From: Gammaproteobacteria bacterium | Lineage (GTDB): Bacteria; Pseudomonadota; Gammaproteobacteria; Magnimaribacterales; D2472 | Direction of reading: 5' to 3' | Length of the DNA: 54,089 nucleotides | Assembly (NCBI GenBank): GCA_002690725.1 | Contig: NZFS01000013.1 | Coordinates: 5,559 to 59,647 of the forward strand | Shown: piece by piece, positions 27,006 to 33,925 of the stretch | Layout: every line of letters begins with the position of its first letter | Position numbering within the stretch: the first letter of the stretch is position 1 | The notes under the pieces: generated by a model | What the model was told of the DNA's origin: nothing | Databases searched by the model: none | The model's input: the letters and a program-made list of their open reading frames with translations, nothing else | Made by a program: the position numbers and the translations under genes

Positions 27006-27019
27006 CTCAACAAACAAGA

Positions 27020-29380
27020 TTAAAAATCAAATGTATATTTCAGACTAACAGTTCTAGGTGGAATCCATTGCATCCAATTTCTTGGTCTCCACGACGTATC
27101 ATCTACTGCATAAATATATGCCTCAGTCCTCTCGTCTGTAAGATTATCTATTGAAATTTGTAACTTAGAGTTGTCATTAAGATCAACTCCAAGATTGAAA
27201 TTTAATTTAGTATAATCTGGAGAGCTAGAGGCAGGATTTTCTGCGAAGGTATTAAAGCTGTCTCCGTAATAATTTACATCAAGCCTCGCATAAGATGGAT
27301 ATGAAAAAATTGTTGTGTCATAAACCAATCCTAAGTTCCACTGACTTTCAACTGTATTAGGAAGTCTATCTCCAGCTGATGCACCTAATGAAGTTATATC
27401 AATTGATGTTTCAGCAGTCATAGAGCTTCCTGCAAAATCAACAGATAACTCATCATTAATTGCATAAGTGAAATCAACCTCCCAGCCTGAAGTCTCTGCT
27501 TTACCACCATTAAAATTGTATCTCCAACCGCAACCTGGAGTTACTTGAATAATAATTCCGTCCCAATCAACATCAAAATATGTAACATTGGCACTATAAT
27601 TTTCGCCTCTTGCTTTAACTCCAAATTCTGTCGTCTCAGCTTCATCTGAGTTAAATCTTCTTGAAAAGTTTGCTTGTGCTGCTTCGTCACTACTGCAAAA
27701 AGGTGGAAGTGGAGCCTGATTTCCTCCAGGTCTATACCCAGCTGCCTGTGTTGCATATAGGGTTAAGTCTTTATTAACCATATAACTAACGGCATATTTC
27801 ATCCTTGTGTCGGACTCTGATCCTGAAAGTTCAGCACAATCAGTTCCAGCAGGATCATTACCATCACATCCATTGCTATCCATGAAGAAAATACCATACT
27901 GATAAGATTTAGATGCATCTTCAATCTCATAATCTCTGATACCAAATGTCAGTGTTAACTTATCATTTACGTTGTAATCAAATTGACCATAAAAAGATGT
28001 CTCTTCCTGCTCATTGTACTCAGTATAAGAACCATAATAGAAGTATGGATAACCTAAATGTCCTTCACAGAAAGGTGGACAATATATTGTTGCATCATAA
28101 TCCCCAGGATTTAAACCAGCTGCATAAAGCATCACATACTCTAACCAGTCTTGGTCCATTGCATATTGAGTTTGTGATACTGAATTAGGCTCCTCATTAA
28201 ATTTATAATTGTAATAACCTACTGTCCACTCAAATTTACCGGGTTTTGAGATTAATCTTAACTCAATTGTTTCCTCATAATATTCATCTCCGTCAACGAT
28301 TAATGGTGCCGGAACATAATCATCCATATCAATTCTAGCCCAATCAGTTACTGAATCATCAGTTACTGTTCCATCAGAAATGATTAAGTTTGCATCAAAA
28401 GCACCAAAGTCGTATTTAATGTTCGCAACTAAAGTCTCTCTTGTAATATCCTCTGACTCATCCGCTGCTAAAGCGTGTGCAAATTTTGGATCATAATTTG
28501 TGAGAACTCCATCAACACCCTCGCTGACTGCATATGTTGATATTGCACTTAAACGAGCGCAGGTTGGATCACCATCAAAATTATAAAACCAACTGGTTGC
28601 CTGAGGGCAGCCCTCAACATAAACGTCTGCACTACCAGGCTTACTTTGACCAGGTTCCAAAATACCATATGCTTTATTATTGAAGTTTATATATCGCAAA
28701 CTACCTGTTAGTTTCCCACCGTTGTTAAATCCTAAGGTAATCATTAATTGAGAGTCGTCCTCTTCACCTACCGTGTTGCCTGTTTGAATGTTTTTATAGA
28801 TACCAGGAGAAACTAATTGTGAATAAACCGCCCTTAATGCAAGACTGTCTGATAAAGATAGGTTATACATCATTTCAATACTAGTTTCAGGTTCACTAGC
28901 TTTAACTTTATCACCGTAACCAACTCTTATTTTTCCATAAGATGCGCTTGAGTCAGGCTTATTAGTTACATATCTGATAGTTCCACCAATTGCATTTGAA
29001 CCATAAAGTGTACCTTGAGGCCCTCTCAATACTTCAATACGCTCAACATCGAATAAACCCATCAATGCTCCGCTTACCTCATCAATATAAGTAGAAGATG
29101 TGCCAGATGATCGTTGAGAAGTTGAAGTATTTAAACCCCTAAAGGTGTAATAGTTAGAACCACCAGGTGTTGAAACACCTGCAATAGACCTTAAGTAATC
29201 CTCAGGATTTGTTATACCTCGCTCTTCAAGAGCTGATTCAGTAATTACAGAAATATTCATTGGAATTTCCTGCAGTGTTTCAGCTTTTTTATTTGCAGTA
29301 ACTATAACTTCTTCAACTTCTTGTCCAATTAAAAAAATCGGTGCCAGTAGAAAAAGCGCATATGTGATGATGTTTTTCAT
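27020..29380 (-). CDS. TonB-dependent outer-membrane receptor
   Basis: 786 residues: signal peptide (MKNIITYALFLLAPIFLIG), TonB-box-like EEVIVTANK, plug domain (IPMNISVITESALEERGI; VLRGPQGTLYGSNAIGGTIR) and a 22-strand barrel ending in Phe (VSLKYTFDF). Several cysteines lie in likely surface loops (CPQATSW...CARL; CPPFCEG; CDGN...CAEL), suggesting disulfide-braced loops. The cargo is not directly shown; the GH16 beta-glucanase and MFS genes downstream suggest an oligosaccharide such as laminarin fragments. The 5' leader contains two mutually exclusive hairpins, one followed by eight Us just before the ribosome site, and a hairpin terminator follows the stop. Confidence 0.93.
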   Translation of the reverse strand: MKNIITYALFLLAPIFLIGQEVEEVIVTANKKAETLQEIPMNISVITESALEERGITNPEDYLRSIAGVSTPGGSNYYTFRGLNTSTSQRSSGTSSTYIDEVSGALMGLFDVERIEVLRGPQGTLYGSNAIGGTIRYVTNKPDSSASYGKIRVGYGDKVKASEPETSIEMMYNLSLSDSLALRAVYSQLVSPGIYKNIQTGNTVGEEDDSQLMITLGFNNGGKLTGSLRYINFNNKAYGILEPGQSKPGSADVYVEGCPQATSWFYNFDGDPTCARLSAISTYAVSEGVDGVLTNYDPKFAHALAADESEDITRETLVANIKYDFGAFDANLIISDGTVTDDSVTDWARIDMDDYVPAPLIVDGDEYYEETIELRLISKPGKFEWTVGYYNYKFNEEPNSVSQTQYAMDQDWLEYVMLYAAGLNPGDYDATIYCPPFCEGHLGYPYFYYGSYTEYNEQEETSFYGQFDYNVNDKLTLTFGIRDYEIEDASKSYQYGIFFMDSNGCDGNDPAGTDCAELSGSESDTRMKYAVSYMVNKDLTLYATQAAGYRPGGNQAPLPPFCSSDEAAQANFSRRFNSDEAETTEFGVKARGENYSANVTYFDVDWDGIIIQVTPGCGWRYNFNGGKAETSGWEVDFTYAINDELSVDFAGSSMTAETSIDITSLGASAGDRLPNTVESQWNLGLVYDTTIFSYPSYARLDVNYYGDSFNTFAENPASSSPDYTKLNFNLGVDLNDNSKLQISIDNLTDERTEAYIYAVDDTSWRPRNWMQWIPPRTVSLKYTFDF

Positions 29381-29401
29381 TTATATTTTCCTCTCAAAAA
29401 A

Positions 29402-29442
29402 AACCCAGTCTATGCTGGGTTAATAAAATAAAAAGACCCAGC
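29402..29442 (-). promoter_or_regulatory. Competing hairpins (terminator/antiterminator-like) in the receptor leader
   Basis: Reading the minus strand: arm 1 GCTGGGT (29442-29436), arm 2 AACCCAGC (29421-29414), arm 3 CTGGGTT (29408-29402), then U8 (29403-29396) and the ribosome site GAGAGG. Arms 2 and 3 form a 7-bp terminator-like hairpin with a six-base loop; arms 1 and 2 form a competing 7-bp hairpin. It could be the terminator of the upstream tRNA-Leu unit, or an attenuator of the receptor gene. A -10 at 29444-29449 would start transcription inside arm 1, which matters for the choice. Confidence 0.55.
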
Positions 29443-29443
29443 T

Positions 29444-29449
29444 ATTATA
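29444..29449 (-). promoter_or_regulatory. Candidate -10 box of the TonB receptor gene
   Basis: TATAAT on the minus strand. A weak -35 (TTACAT) lies about 19 bp upstream. The predicted start is near 29437, giving a leader of about 57 nt. Confidence 0.4.
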
Positions 29450-29554
29450 TAACTTCTCCCCGTATTTTATGTAAGTTAAAAATTAACACTTCTTAAGTAT
29501 ATCTATACAGCTCCAAATAACAACCATTAATAGAAAATTAAATTATTAAAGGTT

Positions 29555-29639
29555 TGGTAGGGATGGAGGGAGTCGAACCCCCACGCCTTGCGGCACTTGG
29601 TTCTAAGCCAAGCGTGTCTACCAGTTCCACCACATCCCC
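29555..29639 (-). tRNA. tRNA-Leu (anticodon TAG)
   Basis: 85-nt class II tRNA on the minus strand: acceptor GGGGATG (29639-29633), anticodon stem-loop TTGGC-TTAGAA-CCAA with TAG, a long variable arm (GTGCCGCAAGGCG), T arm with GTTCGACTC, and encoded CCA. The first acceptor pair is G-U. Confidence 0.95.
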
Positions 29640-29649
29640 AAAAATTGAA

Positions 29650-29679
29650 ATTATATAGATATATTGATGTATATGTTAA
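29650..29679 (-). promoter_or_regulatory. Candidate sigma-70 promoter of tRNA-Leu
   Basis: On the minus strand, TTAACA (29679-29674) and TATAAT (29655-29650) are separated by 18 bp. The start would fall near 29643, only a few bases before the tRNA 5' end at 29639. Confidence 0.5.
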
Positions 29680-29689
29680 AAAATATAAT

Positions 29690-30091
29690 TTATAAATCGT
29701 AAGATATTTGATTTCTTCTCTTTCTTCTCTCAAACAATAGGATAAAAAAGGTCAATAGACCAATGCAGAAAATGATTAAAGATCGATGATTTATACCCTC
29801 ATATATAAAACCAGAAAATTTCCCCACTAGCATAAAAGCAACTAAATAAATTAAAACAGTTCCGAGTTGAACTCTTGAAGAAGAAAAAACAAATCTCAGT
29901 AAAATATAGCCTCCTGCTGCAAATAAACCAGCAATAGTTCTAATAAATGTCATTAAGTTTTTCTGATCGCTTTCCACATAAAACGTGAGCATATAATTAT
30001 TTACATCTGGAGAAAACATCATATAAAGCCCAGAAAATAGTGAAAGAAGAGCTACAGAAATCAAGTAGCCTTTTGTTAATATTTTCATCAT
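29690..30091 (-). CDS. Small polytopic membrane protein, possibly DUF4345-like
   Basis: About 133 residues with four hydrophobic segments and a basic C-terminus (FERRKRRNQ). GLYMMFSPDVNNYML and TFIRTIAGLFAAGGYILLRF resemble DUF4345-type proteins, but the match is weak. I chose the ATG at 30091, which overlaps the TGA of the upstream gene by 4 bp (ATGA), rather than an in-frame start at 30148 lying inside that gene. Probably translated together with the 70-residue protein. Confidence 0.6.
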   Translation of the reverse strand: MMKILTKGYLISVALLSLFSGLYMMFSPDVNNYMLTFYVESDQKNLMTFIRTIAGLFAAGGYILLRFVFSSSRVQLGTVLIYLVAFMLVGKFSGFIYEGINHRSLIIFCIGLLTFFILLFERRKRRNQISYDL

Positions 30092-30300
30092 AAAATTCCC
30101 AACATATACAAGGCTAGCAGAAATGAAAATGCTCCAAGTGCGATCCATATATACATTTCCCTATTATTGTTGAATTTATATGAATTTATTGCAAGAAAAC
30201 AACAGAATATTGGAGCTATAACTAGAATTCCATAGCCAATCAAAATTGCCAATGGAATAAATGCTAAAAATAAAAAGACTTGTAAAATAAATTTGTTCAT
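30088..30300 (-). CDS. Small two-to-three-helix membrane protein
   Basis: 70 residues, almost entirely hydrophobic: one or two helices in the first 37 residues, a short polar turn (NSYKFNNNREMY), and a last helix (WIALGAFSFLLALYML). I do not recognise a family. It lies 18 bp after the coiled-coil gene and its stop overlaps the next start (ATGA), so it belongs to a three-gene unit. Confidence 0.55.
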   Translation of the reverse strand: MNKFILQVFLFLAFIPLAILIGYGILVIAPIFCCFLAINSYKFNNNREMYIWIALGAFSFLLALYMLGIL

Positions 30301-30318
30301 ATTTTTACACTCAATAAA

Positions 30319-30972
30319 TTACTCATTTTCAATCATATTATCATTTATTGAATTTTGAAGATTTGATATCTCAGTTTGAATTTCTAATATCGCTTGGTTT
30401 AGTTGATTTTTATAACTATTTAAAGCTTGTACAGAGTCGTCTAGTAACATTTGCTGAGTGTTGATATTGCTTAAGCTTAATTTAAGATCGCCTAGGTCCT
30501 TTGAAGATAAGCCTAATTCATCAATTTTAGATATATTTGATTTTATGTTGTTTTGCAACAGAATCAGCTTATCTTGATTTGAATTTATGTCACTTTCTAT
30601 CACTGATAAAAGCCTTTCGATTTCGCCTGTTTGCTTTGAAAGTTTTTGAATATTTACTTTATTTCGTTTATTACTGAGGTCCCATAATTTTCTAATCTCC
30701 TTATCTAAAAATTGTATTGAAGATGAAATATCTGTCATGGAATCACTATTTATTTCGTCTGCAATATTTATTTGTTCTTCGATTAAAGTTAGTCTCTCGT
30801 CAATAGAATTCATAAAGGAATTGTTATTTTCAGATTCAAAAGTTTGCCATATTGCAAGAAATAGTATGCTCATAAATGCAATTACATAAATAAAACCAAC
30901 AAAAAGCCCCCCTTTTGAAGTTCTATTCAAATAATTTGGTATCTTTTTTCCAACTTTCATCTTAGAGCTCAT
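30319..30972 (-). CDS. Membrane-anchored coiled-coil protein
   Basis: 217 residues. A cytoplasmic basic N-terminus (MKVGKKIPNYLNRTSKGG) is followed by one membrane helix (about residues 23-43) and then about 170 residues of near-continuous heptad-like sequence rich in Ile/Leu, Asn, Ser and Glu (LTLIEEQINIADEI; DKEIRKLWDLSNKRNK; LKLSLSNINTQQMLLDDS). No enzymatic motif. The single-helix anchor plus long periplasmic coil suggests an envelope scaffold or polymerisation role; no family name is assigned. Confidence 0.6.
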   Translation of the reverse strand: MSSKMKVGKKIPNYLNRTSKGGLFVGFIYVIAFMSILFLAIWQTFESENNNSFMNSIDERLTLIEEQINIADEINSDSMTDISSSIQFLDKEIRKLWDLSNKRNKVNIQKLSKQTGEIERLLSVIESDINSNQDKLILLQNNIKSNISKIDELGLSSKDLGDLKLSLSNINTQQMLLDDSVQALNSYKNQLNQAILEIQTEISNLQNSINDNMIENE

Positions 30973-31040
30973 AGGTAATTAAAATTCATTAGTAATTAGC
31001 ATATAATGGAAGTCTATTTTACCTTAACTAATACTTTTTT

Positions 31041-32153
31041 ATGAATTTAGATTTTTCAGATGATCAAAAGTTTCTTCAAGAAGAGGCTAGAAAGTTTCTT
31101 GAAAAAGAAGGCGCATTGATAAGAAACAGAAATGTTTTGGAGAATGAATCATATATTGATACAGAATTATGGAAAAAAATTGTTGAACTTGGCTGGACTG
31201 GTATAAGAATCCCAGAAGAATATGACGGCCTGGGGTTGGGTCATCTTGAGTTATGTGTGATTGCTGAAGAGTTGGGAAGATTTTTAGCACCTGTGCCCTA
31301 TTCATCTTCTGTCTATTTATTTACTGAATCAATAATAAATTATGGCAGTGAACAAATTAAAAAAGAATTTTTACCTAAACTAGTAAGTGGAGATATTGTA
31401 GGTACGCTTGCTGTCACAGAGGAATTGCACGCACCATCTGCGTCAAATATTCAAGTAACTTATGAAAGTGGAAAGTTAAATGGTAAAAAAATTGCAGTGC
31501 CAGATGCAAAAGTGACAACTCATGCTTTGGTGGTTGCAAAATCAACTAATGGTATTAGCCTTCAAATTGTTGACTTGTCCTCTGAGGGAGTTTTAATTGA
31601 ACATCAAGAGACCATTGATGAAAGTAGAGGTCACTTTTCAATAACATTTAACAATGCAGAAGCTCAGCTAATTGGTGATGACGTATCTGGTTGGGAAATA
31701 TATGAATCAATAATTAATCAAGCTGCAGTTCTTTTTAGCTATGAGCAAATAGGTGGCTCTCAAGCTTCACTTGATATGGCGGTAAATTATGCAAAAGAAA
31801 GATATGCATTTGGAAGACCCATAGGTTCTTATCAAGCAATAAAACATAAGTTAGCAGACATGTATATTGCTCTTACTTTGGCAAAATCCAATTGTTATTA
31901 TGCAGCTTGGGCGTTGTCTACAGATTCATCAGATTTGCCTTCAGCCTCTGCAACTGCGAGAGTAAGCGCAACAAAGGCATATCAATTATGTTCCAAAGAA
32001 AATATACAAACACACGGTGGGAACGGTTTTACATGGGAGTATGATTGTCATATGTTTTATAGAAGATCTAAACTACTATCGTTAAATATAGGCTCACTTA
32101 ATAATTGGAAAGAAAAGTTAGTTACAAGCTTAGAACAATCAAATATTAATTAG
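31041..32153 (+). CDS. Acyl-CoA dehydrogenase, probable non-canonical partner subunit
   Basis: 370-residue acyl-CoA dehydrogenase-family flavoprotein. The N-terminal helical domain (DFSDDQKFLQEEARKFLEKE; GLGLGHLELCVIAEELGR) and the C-terminal domain (YAKERYAFGRPIGSYQAIKH; QTHGGNGFTWEYD) are present. The usual TEP-x-x-GSD strand is degenerate (VTEELHAPSASN). It is followed after 8 bp by a second enzyme with that strand intact, a pattern known from heteromeric FadE pairs. Likely acts in breakdown of fatty, sterol-like or branched acyl-CoAs; the substrate is not known. Confidence 0.88.
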   Translation: MNLDFSDDQKFLQEEARKFLEKEGALIRNRNVLENESYIDTELWKKIVELGWTGIRIPEEYDGLGLGHLELCVIAEELGRFLAPVPYSSSVYLFTESIINYGSEQIKKEFLPKLVSGDIVGTLAVTEELHAPSASNIQVTYESGKLNGKKIAVPDAKVTTHALVVAKSTNGISLQIVDLSSEGVLIEHQETIDESRGHFSITFNNAEAQLIGDDVSGWEIYESIINQAAVLFSYEQIGGSQASLDMAVNYAKERYAFGRPIGSYQAIKHKLADMYIALTLAKSNCYYAAWALSTDSSDLPSASATARVSATKAYQLCSKENIQTHGGNGFTWEYDCHMFYRRSKLLSLNIGSLNNWKEKLVTSLEQSNIN

Positions 32154-32161
32154 GATACATT

Positions 32162-33382
32162 ATGGATTTTAAAGATACTAAAGAAGAAGCTAAATTTAGA
32201 AGTAAATGCAGGGAATGGCTTGAAAAAAATGCTTCATATAAGGATGAATCAACTCCTCAGAACGATGATTTTGCTAACAAAGACAAAATGGTAGCTGCAA
32301 AAGCATGGCAAAAAAAGAAATATGATGCAGGATGGGCAATGCTTCACTGGCCTGAAGAATATGGTGGAATTGGAGCCAGCTCAATGGAAAGAATAATTTG
32401 GGCAAATGAAGAGTCAAAATTTGATGTACCAAAAGGTATTTTTGAAATTGGCCTTGGTATGTGTGGTCCAGTAATGATGGAATATGCCACAGAGGAGCAG
32501 AAAGAAAGATATTTACCCCCAATGGCAGAGGGAAAAGAAATTTGGTGTCAACTTTTTTCCGAACCATCTGCAGGATCTGATGTTGCTGGCTTGAGAAGTA
32601 AAGCAGTTCGAGATGGTGATAATTGGATTATAAATGGCCAGAAAGTTTGGACATCTGGAGCTCACTTTTCTGACTTTGGAATACTTGTGGTAAGACATGA
32701 TCCAAATGAAGCAAAACACAAGGGTATGACATTCTTTTTTGTCGATATGAAATCACCAGGTATTGAAGTTAAGCCAATTAAACAAATTACTGGAGGATCT
32801 AGTTTCAATGAAGTTTACTTTACAGATGTTGAAATTCCAGATTCACAACGTCTAGGAGAAATAGGTGATGGTTGGAAAGTTGCCATTACTACTTTAATGA
32901 ATGAAAGATTAGCTGTTGGTGACGCAGATGGAGCTGATGTAGAAGATGCATTTAGATGGGCTAAAACTCAAGATAACCAAGGTGAACCACTTCTAAATAA
33001 TGGAGCAGCTAGAGAATCAATAGCTGATTGGTACTGTCAAAAAAGTGGTTTGAAAAATACAAAATTAAGGACCATGTCTGCTCTTTCAAGAGGAGATACT
33101 CCTGGTCCAGAGGCTTCAATAACCAAAATTGTTAGTGCTGGAAAGCTTCAAGATATTGGTAACTTTGGAATTGATTCATTAGACATGGCTGGGATGTTAA
33201 GAACTGATAATCATGACATTAAAGGTTTCCAAAATGCATGGTTGGGTGCGCCAGGGTTAAGAATTGCAGGCGGTACTGATGAAATTCTTAGAAATATTAT
33301 TGCTGAGAGAGTTTTAGGCCTCCCACAAGATCCAAGAGCAGATAAGGGCATAGCATTTAAAGATATACCAACAGGAAATTAG
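32162..33382 (+). CDS. Acyl-CoA dehydrogenase, canonical subunit of a tandem pair
   Basis: 406 residues with all main acyl-CoA dehydrogenase segments: WPEEYGGIGASSMERIIWA, the FAD strand FSEPSAGSDVAGLRSKA, INGQKVWTSGAHFSD, FNEVYFTDVEIPDSQRLG and the C-terminal GGTDEILRNIIAERVLGLP. The start lies 8 bp after the first dehydrogenase gene, so the two are almost certainly cotranslated and may form a mixed tetramer. Stops 10 bp from the convergent lipoprotein gene. Confidence 0.92.
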   Translation: MDFKDTKEEAKFRSKCREWLEKNASYKDESTPQNDDFANKDKMVAAKAWQKKKYDAGWAMLHWPEEYGGIGASSMERIIWANEESKFDVPKGIFEIGLGMCGPVMMEYATEEQKERYLPPMAEGKEIWCQLFSEPSAGSDVAGLRSKAVRDGDNWIINGQKVWTSGAHFSDFGILVVRHDPNEAKHKGMTFFFVDMKSPGIEVKPIKQITGGSSFNEVYFTDVEIPDSQRLGEIGDGWKVAITTLMNERLAVGDADGADVEDAFRWAKTQDNQGEPLLNNGAARESIADWYCQKSGLKNTKLRTMSALSRGDTPGPEASITKIVSAGKLQDIGNFGIDSLDMAGMLRTDNHDIKGFQNAWLGAPGLRIAGGTDEILRNIIAERVLGLPQDPRADKGIAFKDIPTGN

Positions 33383-33392
33383 AGAACTTAGC

Positions 33393-33905
33393 CTATAAAA
33401 AGCTCACCATAATTTCGTCAACTAACATATTTGATGCGTCATCGTAAGATATGGATCTATTTGAACCTTGTCTCCAAACTGTCACGACAGTCCAAAGTGT
33501 CTTTTCTTGCTCAAGATTCTTAAGATTCACTCTAAGAATATTTTTAGTCACATTATAAACATTATCTCTAAAACGGTAGTAATCGTAATAATATCTTGAA
33601 TAGTGATAATTGAGTCTATCTGATTCAACAGTTTCCTTGGTTGTAAAGTTTATATCAAAAATAATATTGGAATTCTTATTATATTTTAGGCCTCTATCCT
33701 CAATTGCAGATTTAAGGTTTTCTTTAAACTTCTCAAGAGCTATTGGATTTACCTCAGCACTCATATTTGTACTATTTATCTTTATATTAAATTCGTTATA
33801 ATTACTCAAATTAAAAGTATCAATTGAATCAATTTTAAGATTTGATTGAGTAGTGGAACATCCAACTAAAATTACAAGGGTTAAAAGTGTTATTATTTTT
33901 TTCAT
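33393..33905 (-). CDS. DUF4136-type lipoprotein
   Basis: 170 residues. A lipoprotein signal is clear: MKKIITLLTLVILVGC with Cys16 after L-V-G. The mature part (IDSIDTFNLSNYNEFNIKI near the start; RVNLKNLEQEKTLWTVVTVW and DEIMVSFL near the end) fits DUF4136, a small exported family of unknown function. It is divergent from the M16 peptidase gene with 20 bp between starts. Confidence 0.7.
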   Translation of the reverse strand: MKKIITLLTLVILVGCSTTQSNLKIDSIDTFNLSNYNEFNIKINSTNMSAEVNPIALEKFKENLKSAIEDRGLKYNKNSNIIFDINFTTKETVESDRLNYHYSRYYYDYYRFRDNVYNVTKNILRVNLKNLEQEKTLWTVVTVWRQGSNRSISYDDASNMLVDEIMVSFL

Positions 33906-33925
33906 ATTTTATTTATTATTAGGTT

